Part shown: positions 28,164 through 36,134 of the stretch, in pieces
Numbering within the stretch: position 1 is the stretch's first letter
Layout: every line of letters starts with the position of its first letter
Source of the DNA: Caulobacter rhizosphaerae
Lineage (GTDB): Bacteria > Pseudomonadota > Alphaproteobacteria > Caulobacterales > Caulobacteraceae
NCBI RefSeq assembly: GCF_010977555.1
Contig: NZ_CP048815.1
Coordinates: forward strand, 3,526,501-3,590,500
Direction of reading: 5' to 3'
Length of the DNA: 64,000 bases
The notes under the pieces: model-generated
What the model saw: the letters and a program-made list of their open reading frames with translations, nothing else
What the model was told of the DNA's origin: nothing
Database searches by the model: none
Program-made: the position numbers and the translations under genes

Positions 28164-28930
28164 TAGCCTTCGCCCTCTTCGGTCGTCGCCGCGGGGGCTT
28201 CCTCAGCGGGGGTTTCAGCGGCGGCGGCCGGAGCCTCGCCAGCCTTGCGGAAGGCGCCCGGACGCGGCAGGTCGGCCGGAGCGGCCTTCTTGATCGCGTC
28301 GCGAACCTTGACGTACGAGCCTTCCGAGCCAGGGACGGCGCCCTTGACCAGGATCAGGCCGCGCTCGACGTCCACTTTCCAAACGGTGACGTTCAGGGTG
28401 GTGACGGTTTCCTGACCCAGGTGACCGGCCATCTTCTTGCCCGGGAACGTACGGCCCGGATCCTGGCGGTTGCCGGTCGAGCCGTGCGAACGGTGCGAGA
28501 CCGAGACGCCGTGGGTGGCGCGCAGACCGCCGAAGTTCCAGCGCTTCATGGCGCCGGCGAAACCCTTACCGACGGTGATGCCTTGGATGTCCACCTTCTG
28601 ACCGGCGACATAGTGGTCGGCGGTGAATTCCGCGCCCACGTCGATCAGAGCCGACTCTTCGACGCGGAATTCGGCGACGATCCGCTTGGGCTCGACCGAG
28701 TTCTTGGCGAAGTGGCCACGCAGGGCCTTGGAGGTGTTCTTGGGCTTCTTGGCGCCGGCGCCGAGTTGCAGGGCGGTGTAACCGTCCTTCTCGACCGTGC
28801 GCTGGCCCGTGACCTGGCAACCATCCAGCGACAGGACGGTGACCGGGACGTGCTGTCCGGTTTCATCGAAGAAGCGGGTCATGCCCAGCTTCTTGGCGAT
28901 CACGCCAGTACGATTAGCGGGGAGAGTCAT
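28163..28930 (-). CDS. rplC: 50S ribosomal protein L3
   Basis: A 255-residue L3 near the peptidyl transferase centre. '[17 protein letters not shown]' and '[21 protein letters not shown]' (partly) are the family marks. The C-terminal 40 residues are an Ala/Glu/Pro-rich tail absent from E. coli L3 but common in alphaproteobacteria. Fourteen bases after rpsJ. Confidence 0.97.
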   Translation of the reverse strand: MTLPANRTGVIAKKLGMTRFFDETGQHVPVTVLSLDGCQVTGQRTVEKDGYTALQLGAGAKKPKNTSKALRGHFAKNSVEPKRIVAEFRVEESALIDVGAEFTADHYVAGQKVDIQGITVGKGFAGAMKRWNFGGLRATHGVSVSHRSHGSTGNRQDPGRTFPGKKMAGHLGQETVTTLNVTVWKVDVERGLILVKGAVPGSEGSYVKVRDAIKKAAPADLPRPGAFRKAGEAPAAAAETPAEEAPAATTEEGEG

Positions 28931-28944
28931 CTGTTCGGCCCTCC

Positions 28945-29253
<309 letters not shown>

Positions 29254-29340
29254 ATCGCTCGGTTTCCTAGTGGGCTGCGCCCGCGTCTCGAACCATTTCA
29301 AAGACCAACTCGGTCCCCGCGAGGGGTCCGAACGCAGCGT

Positions 29341-29380
29341 CCGCAAAACAAATAGGCCCCGGCGGTCACCCGCTAGGGCC
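29341..29380 (-). terminator. Attenuator-like hairpin in the S10 leader
   Basis: On the minus strand a GC-rich stem (29380-29370 with 29365-29355, one mismatch and one G-T pair, GTGA loop) is followed by TATTTGTTTTG. It lies between the S10 promoter and rpsJ, about 90 bases before the start codon, so it could stop transcription in the leader. Confidence 0.6.
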
Positions 29381-29475
29381 GGTGACTGAAAACGACGCCC
29401 CAGAAGGCGCCGCCCGCAGTCGTTCGCGAACCGCGTTTAAGCCCGAAAGCTCACAGCCGGTCCAACAGAAGGGGG

Positions 29476-29504
29476 CTTTTACGTGTGTGAATCGGTTTCG
29501 TCAA
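29476..29504 (-). promoter_or_regulatory. Sigma-70-type promoter of the S10 cluster
   Basis: On the minus strand TTGACG (29504-29499) and TAAAAG (29481-29476) are spaced by exactly 17 bases. Predicted start near 29469, giving an untranslated leader of about 215 bases before rpsJ. Best promoter match in the gap and in the right orientation. Confidence 0.65.
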
Positions 29505-29932
29505 GCGCTTCGGGGGCCGGTTTCGAAAGGGCTTCCACCGCCCCTCCCCCACCCCGCTTCTCCGTGCGTCACCGCGTCTCGGCTCCGGCCTGGTGTGCGG
29601 GTCGCATGTCGCCCCAGGGAGCAAGTCGCCCCCGGCAAGAGCTTGATGGCCAGCGACCGGAGGTCTTTGGGAAGTTAGTCTTCAATATAACAGTGTCGGG
29701 TGAAACAAGTTCGAACTATGGCGCATGAACATGAATGGGCGAGCGCGCGCGTTAGGCACGTTAAGCCGTCGGCGCAAGTGTCATAAAACTGCATCAATGC
29801 TCTAGCGACCGTTCCAACCGGTCTTGCCGCCTTGGGCGAAGCTCCATAGATCCGCCGCTCCTCGACGGACGAGCGGCCCTCCCCAAACGACCGCCCGCCG
29901 ATCGAGGCCACACAGTAAGGGGATTACCCACT

Positions 29933-30697
29933 ATGAAGACCCAACTCTTCGCCGCCGCCGCCGTCCTGGCGCTGGCCGTCTCGGCTCCCGCCTTCGCCCA
30001 GAACGTCGGTTCGATCGGCGCCGCGGTGAACTATGGCGACGTCAAGGCCACCGGCATCGACGCCGACGGCACCTCGGTGAAGGTCGACGGCAATGTCGCC
30101 ATCCCGACCGGCGCCTGGACCGTCACCGTGAACGGCAACGTCTCGGTCAACGACAACGACATCAGCGACGAAACCGTCGCCTCGACCGCCGCTCACGCCA
30201 CGACCCTGGTCGCCGGCGACACCGTGCGCGTCGGCGGCTTCGCCGCCCTGTCGCGTCCGTCGAACGACACCCTGTGGGCCGTCGGCGCCGAAGCCAGCAA
30301 GTACTTCGACAAGGTCACCCTGAACGGCCTGGTCGCCTATGGCCAGTCGAACGACCTGGACGCTGACCTGTACGCCGTGCGCGGCGAGGCCCGCTACTTC
30401 GTCTCGGACGACTTCCGTCTGGACGCCGGCGCCGGCTACTCCAAGCTGGACGCTGACGCCGGCCTGGAAGCCGACATCTGGGACGTCAATGTCGGCGGCG
30501 AATACAAGTTCGCCAACACCGGCTGGTCGACCTTCGGCAAGTACACCCACACCGAGTCCAAGGACCTGGCCGACCTGAACGCCGAAGCCGTGAAGGTCGG
30601 CTTCCGCTACACCTTCGGCGGCAGCCTGAAGACCCGCGACCGTTCGGGCGCCGACCTGATCGACGCCGACACCCTGTTCGGCTTCGGCGTCCGCTAA
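29933..30697 (+). CDS. Outer membrane beta-barrel protein
   Basis: A 254-residue protein with a clear signal peptide (cleavage after AFA, residue 22) and alternating polar/hydrophobic strands throughout, many ending in aromatic residues. It looks like an 8-12-stranded barrel (OmpW/OmpA-barrel or small porin type), though I cannot fix the family. Aspartate-rich and of strongly biased codon use, which suggests high expression. AAGGGG lies before the ATG at 29933. A strong terminator follows, so it is monocistronic. Confidence 0.78.
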   Translation: MKTQLFAAAAVLALAVSAPAFAQNVGSIGAAVNYGDVKATGIDADGTSVKVDGNVAIPTGAWTVTVNGNVSVNDNDISDETVASTAAHATTLVAGDTVRVGGFAALSRPSNDTLWAVGAEASKYFDKVTLNGLVAYGQSNDLDADLYAVRGEARYFVSDDFRLDAGAGYSKLDADAGLEADIWDVNVGGEYKFANTGWSTFGKYTHTESKDLADLNAEAVKVGFRYTFGGSLKTRDRSGADLIDADTLFGFGVR

Positions 30698-30730
30698 CCC
30701 GCACGCCGTTCGCGATCAGCGGACAACGGA

Positions 30731-30765
30731 ACGCCCCGGAGCTTCGGCTCCGGGGCGTTTCACTT
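30731..30765 (+). terminator. Intrinsic terminator after the beta-barrel gene
   Basis: A perfect 12-bp stem (30731-30742 and 30747-30758) with a TTCG tetraloop, followed by TTTCACTTT. Strong and in the right place, 34 bases after the stop. Confidence 0.9.
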
Positions 30766-30797
30766 TATATATATGCGCGAGCGCGGTTCGCCGAACC

Positions 30798-31799
30798 TCA
30801 GCGGGCGGGCGCGACCAGCCCCTGCTCCACCGGCGCCTCGCGATCCACCGACAGCACGCCGCCCGCCTCCTTCAGCTCCGCTGCCTGGATGACCGTCCGC
30901 TGGCCGTAATAGGGGTCGGCCTTGGCCTGCGGTTCGTGGGACTGGTGGACGAAATAATAGAGGAACGCCCTGCCCCCGCTGACCACCACGTCGGGGTGCT
31001 GGCCCATGCCGGTATCGGTGGCCTGGGTCCCCGGCTGCTCCAGCAGGCGGGTCGGTTGCAGGGTCCAGGTCGCGGCGTCGTCCGAGCGCAGCACGATCAG
31101 GCCCTTCCAGGCGTCGGCGACCATCCACCAGGCGTCCTTCCAGCGGAACACCTTGGGTCCCTCGGCGGCCATGTCGACCACGGGCTTGTCGCCGGCCGTC
31201 TTCCAATGGACGAGGTCAGGGCTTTCGACCGCCACGATCCGGCTGCCCCTGTGCTCGTCCTTGTACCAGAGGCGGTAGCGGTCGCCGACCTTGGCCACGC
31301 TGGCGTCGATCACCCGGTCCGAGCCCAGGTCCAGCCTGTCGCCGCAGGTCCAGGCCTTCAGGTCCTTGCTGGTCAGGTGGACGATCCGCGCGGTCGCCCC
31401 GGCCTCGCCCCAGCGATGGAAGACGCCGGGCACCACCGTCAGCCACATGTGGTAGACGCCGCCCTCGGCGTAGAGCTCCGGCGCCCACAGGGTCTGGCCG
31501 GTGCAGGCGGCGGGGATCTTCGCCACACCCTTGTAGGTCCAGGCCAAGCCGTCCCTGGACGTCGCCATGCCGATCGGCGTGGCGTGCACCCAGGCCACGT
31601 CCTTGGGGTCGGGGCTCTTCATCGTGGCCCGGCGATTGGTGTAGAACATCACCCATTCGCGATGGGCCTTGTCGAACACGATCGACACGTCGGCGGCGCC
31701 GTCGGTGACGGGATCGCGATAGAGCGGCTTGGGGGCCGCGGCTTGCGAAACAGCGGGCAGCGCCAATGCGCAAGCCAAGGCCAACACCTGCAGTTTCAT
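30798..31799 (-). CDS. GH43-like five-bladed beta-propeller glycosidase, secreted
   Basis: A 333-residue protein with a signal peptide (residues 1-20). Repeated blades with patterns such as 'SRDGLAWT', 'TLWAPELYAEGGVYHMWLT', 'SKDLKAWT' and 'SPDLVHWK' are typical of the GH43/GH32-type propeller fold. 'APELY' and an Asp near the N-terminus ('DVSIVFD') fit the usual general base/acid positions, but I cannot confirm the full triad. Probably acts on plant or algal polysaccharide in the periplasm. Single gene. Confidence 0.75.
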   Translation of the reverse strand: MKLQVLALACALALPAVSQAAAPKPLYRDPVTDGAADVSIVFDKAHREWVMFYTNRRATMKSPDPKDVAWVHATPIGMATSRDGLAWTYKGVAKIPAACTGQTLWAPELYAEGGVYHMWLTVVPGVFHRWGEAGATARIVHLTSKDLKAWTCGDRLDLGSDRVIDASVAKVGDRYRLWYKDEHRGSRIVAVESPDLVHWKTAGDKPVVDMAAEGPKVFRWKDAWWMVADAWKGLIVLRSDDAATWTLQPTRLLEQPGTQATDTGMGQHPDVVVSGGRAFLYYFVHQSHEPQAKADPYYGQRTVIQAAELKEAGGVLSVDREAPVEQGLVAPAR

Positions 31800-31864
31800 G
31801 CCGCTCCCTCGATCCGAACACGGCCACGCCGCGAACGGTCAGAAAGAGCATTAACTCAGACTAT

Positions 31865-31900
31865 TGTCATCCCGGAAGCCTCGCAGAGGCTGTCCGGGAT
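31865..31900. repeat. Intergenic palindrome (TGTCATCCCG family)
   Basis: A hairpin-forming sequence with outer arms ATCCCGGA/TCCGGGAT, inner arms AGCCTC/GAGGCT and a GCA loop, with one bulged G. Its left end shares TGTCATCCCG with the element at 19661. It lies between the DUF2807 and GH43 genes, where it could also act as a transcription stop. Confidence 0.55.
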
Positions 31901-31924
31901 CTCGAGGATCAGCGCGCCGGGCTC

Positions 31925-32764
31925 CTAGCGGCCGACGATCACCTGGCCCGAGCCGGCGACCGACTTCTGGATCGAGCCGTTGACCTTGGCGATGCGGACG
32001 TCGCCAGAGCCGGCGATGTGCGCATCGACCGTATCGGCCTCGCCGCCGAAATCGACGTTGCCCGAGCCCATGATGCTGACTTCGACCGAGCGCGAGCGGC
32101 CGCCGCTGATGGTCACGTCGCCGGAGCCGGCGATGTTGGCCTCAAGCTTGCCGGTGACGCTGGCGGCGGTGACGCCGCCCGAGCCGGCGATATTGACCTC
32201 CAGGTCGCCGCCGATCTCCTGGGTCTTCACGTCGCCCGAGCCGGCGATGTTGATCTCGGCCGAGCCGGCGCTGCCGGCCTTGGTGTCGCCCGAGCCGGCC
32301 TGATTCAGCTCGAATTTGCCCCTGACGTTGGCCACGGTCCAGTCGCCGCAGCCGGCGTTGGAGAGCTCCAGGTGGTCGGTGCGGCCGACGCTGCCGAACA
32401 CCGCGCCGGCGGCCCCGACCTCGGCGTCCATCGGCACGCGAACCACGATCTGCGGGATGTCCTCCCACTTCACGTCGCCGACGCCGCGTACATGGATCAC
32501 GGTCTTGCCCATCACCGTGTTGCAGCCGTTGATGCGGTTGCGGCGCAGGCCGCCGTCGACCGTCACGTCGGAGCCGTTCTTGCGGATGTCCAGCGGCAGA
32601 CTCTTGTTGGTGGTCAGGAACTCGACCTTCACGTCGCCGCGCGCCTCGGGGACCACGACCACCCGGGCCACGGCGTCCTTGATCTTCACGGACGGATCGG
32701 CGGCGGCGGTTCCGGCGAAGCCCAGGGCGGCGGCCGCGGTGGCCAAGAGCAGAAGAGCGCGCAT
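31925..32764 (-). CDS. DUF2807 (GIN-domain) repeat protein, secreted
   Basis: A 279-residue protein with a signal peptide (residues 1-22). The C-terminal half is built of about eight repeats of roughly 18-20 residues, each with an (A/M)GSG(D/G/N) turn, the hallmark of the DUF2807 'putative auto-transporter adhesin, head GIN' domain; such repeats form a right-handed beta-helix. The repeats are also visible in DNA as recurring 'gccggcgat' blocks. Surface or periplasmic; role unknown. It stands alone. Confidence 0.85.
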   Translation of the reverse strand: MRALLLLATAAAALGFAGTAAADPSVKIKDAVARVVVVPEARGDVKVEFLTTNKSLPLDIRKNGSDVTVDGGLRRNRINGCNTVMGKTVIHVRGVGDVKWEDIPQIVVRVPMDAEVGAAGAVFGSVGRTDHLELSNAGCGDWTVANVRGKFELNQAGSGDTKAGSAGSAEINIAGSGDVKTQEIGGDLEVNIAGSGGVTAASVTGKLEANIAGSGDVTISGGRSRSVEVSIMGSGNVDFGGEADTVDAHIAGSGDVRIAKVNGSIQKSVAGSGQVIVGR

Positions 32765-32840
32765 CGGTATTCCCTCGAAGCAAAGCGTTTGTTGAGGGAA
32801 GGCTAGCCGCGCCCTTATCGAGAAACGACTTAATTCGAGG

Positions 32841-32860
32841 TCATGACCCGATTGTCATGA
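32841..32860. promoter_or_regulatory. Paired TCATGA palindromes upstream of DUF2807 gene
   Basis: Two TCATGA hexamers (32841-32846 and 32855-32860) with 14-base centre spacing; the first is extended to the 10-base palindrome GGTCATGACC (32839-32848). They lie 77-96 bases before the DUF2807 start. Could be an operator; could also be chance. Confidence 0.3.
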
Positions 32861-32892
32861 TCAGGCCGTAATCGAAGCGGCGCCGCTCGACC

Positions 32893-35187
32893 TCAGCCCG
32901 CGTGGGCCGCCAGCCGCACGGGAACCGACTTGTAAGCGGGCGTGCCGCTGCGGCGGTCGTGGTCCTCCAGCGCGACCAGCACATTGGCTTCGGGATAGTA
33001 GGCGGCCAGGCAGCCGCGCGGGATGTCGCGCTCGACAAGGGTGAAGCCGCGCACCGCCCGCCGCCCGGTGTCGTCGAACGCCGCGGTGAGGTCGATCCGG
33101 TCGCCGGCCTTCAGCCCTCGCGCGGCGATGTCGTCGGGATGGGCGAACACCACGTCGCGCCGGCCGAACACCCCCCGATAGCGGTCGTTCTGGCCATAGA
33201 TGGTAGTATTGTACTGGTCGTGGCTGCGCAGGGTGGTCAGCAGCAGGACGTCGGCCTGGCCGCGCCTCGCGTCCTGCCCGTCGTGGCGATGGACCAGGAA
33301 CTGGGCCTTGCCGCTGGGCGTCTTCCAGACCCGCTCGGACGGCGGGACCGGCAGGCGGAAGCCGCCCGGCTGGCGCACACGGGCGTTATAGTCAGCGAAG
33401 GCTTCGGGAAAGACCGCCTCGATCAGGTCGCGGATCTTGTCGTAATTGCCGGCTAGGCCCGGCCAGTCGACGACGTCGTCCGGGCCGAACAGCGCCGCCC
33501 CGATCCCTGCGATGATGGCGGGTTCGGACTTCAGCTGGTCCGAGGCCGGGGCGTTCAGCCCGCGCGAGGCGTGGACCATCGACATGGAGTCCTCGACCGT
33601 CACCGCCTGGCGGCCGCCGGCCTGGACGTCGATCTCGGTGCGCCCCAGGCACGGCAGCAGCAGGCTCTCGGCGCCGTGCAGCAGGTGCGTGCGGTTCAGC
33701 TTGGTAGCCACGTGGACGCTCAGCCCGACCTTCCGTATCGCCGCGAAGGTCCGGGTGGGGTCGGGCGCGGCGACCGCGAAATTGCCGCCCAGGCCGACGA
33801 ACACCCGGATCTGGCCCGCCTCCATGGCGGCGATGGTCTCGACCACCGTGTGGCCGTGGTCGCGCGGCGACTTGAAGGCGAACACTCGGTCCATGGAGTC
33901 CAGGAAGGCCGCCGAGGGCTTCTCCCAGATCCCGACCGTCCGGTCGCCCTGGACGTTGGAATGGCCTCGCAGCGGGCAGATCCCCGCCCCGGGACGGCCG
34001 ATATTGCCCTTCAGCAGCAGCAGGTTGACCAGCTGCTGCACGGTGCTGGACGAATTCCGGTGCTGGGTCAGGCCCATACCGTAACAGAGGATCGTGGCCT
34101 TGGCGCCGGCATAGGCGCGGGCCGCCTCCTCGATTCGCTCCCGGGACAGGCCCGAGCCAGCCTCGATCTCGTCCCAGGTCAGGCCCTCGACCACGGCCTT
34201 GACCATCTCGAAGCCCTCGGTGTGCTCGGCGATGAAGGCGCGGTCCAGAACCGTGCCTTGGCTTTCGGCGTCCAGGGCCAGCACAGCCTTCATGATCCCC
34301 TGCACGGCCAGGGCGTCGCCACCGATGGCGACCTGGTAGTAGGCCGAGGCGATCGGGGTCGAGGACAGGGTCGCCATCTCGACCGGATCCTGCGGCGCCG
34401 CGAACTTCTCCAGCGCCCGCTCCTTCAGCGGATTGAAAGCCAGGATGGTCGCCCCGCGCCGCGAGGCGTCGCGCAGGGTGGTCATCATCCGCGGATGGTT
34501 GGTGCCGGGATTGTGGCCGAAGCTGAGGATCAGGTCGGCATGATCGAAGTCCTCCAGGGTCACCGAGCCCTTGCCCATGCCGATCGAGTCCGGCAGGCCG
34601 ACGCTGGTCGGCTCGTGGCACATGTTCGAGCAGTCGGGGAAATTGTTGGTCCCGACCCGCCGGCCCAGGAGCTGGAACAGGAACGCCGCCTCGTTCGAGG
34701 CCCGGCCCGAGGCGTAGAACTCCGCCTGGTCGGGATGGTCGAGCGTTCGCAGGGCGTCGGCCGTGCGCGCGAAGGCGTCGTCCCAGGCGATGGGCAGATA
34801 GCGGTCCGTCGCTTGGTCATAGGCCATCGGATGGGTCAGCCGGCCCAGGTCCTCCAGGGCGTGGTCGCTCCAGGTCAGGAGCTCGGTGACGGTGTGGGCG
34901 GCGAACACCTCCGGCGTGGCGCGCTTGGACGTCGCCTCCCAGGCCACCGCCTTGGCCCCGTTCTCGCAGAACTCGAACGACGAGGTGTGCTTGGGATCGG
35001 GCCAGGCGCAACCGGGGCAGTCGAAGCCCTCCGGCTGGTTGGCGCGCAGCAGGGTCTTGCCGCCCTCGATCACCGTGGCCTGGTCGCTCAGCGCCCCGGC
35101 CACCGCCTTCAGCGCCCCCCAGCCGCCGGCGGCGTTGTCGTAGCGATGGATGCCGGGCACGCCGACATTGGGTCTACGGTCGGCCAT
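32893..35187 (-). CDS. Formate-dehydrogenase-like molybdopterin oxidoreductase (YdeP/FdhF type)
   Basis: A 764-residue bis-MGD molybdenum/tungsten enzyme of the YdeP-like branch. Cys190, in 'DCSNMCHEPTSVGL', aligns with the Sec/Cys ligand of FdhF (CxxxUHGPSVAGL). The N-terminus has only three cysteines (57, 60 and 74), so the usual four-Cys [4Fe-4S] site is not obvious. The C-terminal MoCo-binding domain contains 'LLLTTLRSHDQYNTTIYG'. No signal peptide or Tat motif: cytoplasmic. The start ATG at 35187 overlaps the fdhD stop as TGATG. No electron-transfer subunits are beside it. Confidence 0.9.
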   Translation of the reverse strand: MADRRPNVGVPGIHRYDNAAGGWGALKAVAGALSDQATVIEGGKTLLRANQPEGFDCPGCAWPDPKHTSSFEFCENGAKAVAWEATSKRATPEVFAAHTVTELLTWSDHALEDLGRLTHPMAYDQATDRYLPIAWDDAFARTADALRTLDHPDQAEFYASGRASNEAAFLFQLLGRRVGTNNFPDCSNMCHEPTSVGLPDSIGMGKGSVTLEDFDHADLILSFGHNPGTNHPRMMTTLRDASRRGATILAFNPLKERALEKFAAPQDPVEMATLSSTPIASAYYQVAIGGDALAVQGIMKAVLALDAESQGTVLDRAFIAEHTEGFEMVKAVVEGLTWDEIEAGSGLSRERIEEAARAYAGAKATILCYGMGLTQHRNSSSTVQQLVNLLLLKGNIGRPGAGICPLRGHSNVQGDRTVGIWEKPSAAFLDSMDRVFAFKSPRDHGHTVVETIAAMEAGQIRVFVGLGGNFAVAAPDPTRTFAAIRKVGLSVHVATKLNRTHLLHGAESLLLPCLGRTEIDVQAGGRQAVTVEDSMSMVHASRGLNAPASDQLKSEPAIIAGIGAALFGPDDVVDWPGLAGNYDKIRDLIEAVFPEAFADYNARVRQPGGFRLPVPPSERVWKTPSGKAQFLVHRHDGQDARRGQADVLLLTTLRSHDQYNTTIYGQNDRYRGVFGRRDVVFAHPDDIAARGLKAGDRIDLTAAFDDTGRRAVRGFTLVERDIPRGCLAAYYPEANVLVALEDHDRRSGTPAYKSVPVRLAAHAG

Positions 35188-36002
35188 CACGCATACTCCG
35201 GCGCGGCGTCGAGCAAGCGCTCGGCATGGGCAAAAACGGTATGGCCGTCGGCGCGCGCCAGGGCCACCAGGGTCAGGCCCGACTCCTCGGCGCGGCGGAT
35301 CGCCAGGTCGGTGGGCGCCGAGACCGCCACCAGGATCGAACAGCCCATCCGGACGGTCTTCTCGACCATCTCGAACGAGCAGCGGCTGGTGACCAGCACG
35401 AAGCCGCCTGATGCGTCGCGCCCCTGGCCCGCCATCGCCCCGGCCAACTTGTCCAGCGCGTTGTGACGGCCCACGTCCTCGCGGACCAAGATAAGCGCCC
35501 CCTCATCGTCCGCGAACGCCGCCGCGTGGGTGGCCCGGGTCAGGCGGCCCAGGGCCTGGACGTCGTCCAGGGCGTCGACCGCCCGCTGCACGGCCTGGTG
35601 CGACACCTTCGCCCCACCGTCCAGGCGCGGCAACGGCCGCACCGCATCGGCCAGGCGCTGCACGCCGCACAAGCCGCAGCTGGACCGTCCTTCCAGAGTG
35701 CGCGGCCGCGCCTTGCGCTGGAGCGTCCCGGGCTTGAGCCTGACGTCGGCCAGGACGCCAAGGTCGGTTTCGGTGACCTCGATCTCGAGAATATCCTCGG
35801 CGCGGGCCACCGCCTCCGTCAGGGTGAAGCCTCGCGCCAGGTCCGCGACGTCGTCGGGCGTGGCCATCAGCACGGTGTGCGGCCGGCCGTCGAACGACAG
35901 GCCCACGGCGACTTCCTGGGGCGTGGCGCGGGCGATGGTCTCGGACCCGGCCCCGACCCGCCATTGGACGGCGGAACGGCGTTGAGCGGCGGCTTTCGAC
36001 AT
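35187..36002 (-). CDS. fdhD: Formate dehydrogenase accessory sulfurtransferase FdhD
   Basis: A 271-residue FdhD, which passes sulfur from IscS to the molybdenum cofactor of formate dehydrogenases. The CxxC motif SSCGLCG (near residue 112) holds the transfer cysteine(s). 'EDVGRHNALDKLAG' and 'TSRCSFEMVEKT' complete the family pattern. It overlaps the oxidoreductase gene, so it almost surely serves that enzyme. It diverges from the cNMP-binding oxidoreductase gene, with 132 bases between them. Confidence 0.95.
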   Translation of the reverse strand: MSKAAAQRRSAVQWRVGAGSETIARATPQEVAVGLSFDGRPHTVLMATPDDVADLARGFTLTEAVARAEDILEIEVTETDLGVLADVRLKPGTLQRKARPRTLEGRSSCGLCGVQRLADAVRPLPRLDGGAKVSHQAVQRAVDALDDVQALGRLTRATHAAAFADDEGALILVREDVGRHNALDKLAGAMAGQGRDASGGFVLVTSRCSFEMVEKTVRMGCSILVAVSAPTDLAIRRAEESGLTLVALARADGHTVFAHAERLLDAAPEYA

Positions 36003-36134
36003 GGCCGAAGTCTACCGCCTGGCCATGCGCATCTCCAACCCTGATGCTTAGGAGAGGCTCACGACGGCAGGAACATTCAAAATCCGTCGCGCACGGCGGA
36101 TGACCGCGCGACGATCCTGACGCACTCTAGGGCC

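Larger units (their letters stand above)
29254..29932. other. 679-base gap between divergent rpsJ and outer membrane protein gene
   Basis: No convincing gene is present; the small open frames here are GC-driven and lack ribosome binding sites. The left part holds the S10 promoter (29476-29504) and an attenuator-like hairpin (29341-29380). The middle has lower GC (29680-29790), with a possible -10 (TATAAC, 29686-29691) for the rightward gene but no good -35. The right part leads to AAGGGG before the ATG at 29933. Confidence 0.6.

Noticed and set aside
29382..29678. Small open frames in the rpsJ-beta-barrel gap
   Set aside because: No ribosome binding site, low-complexity composition, and overlap with the S10 promoter.
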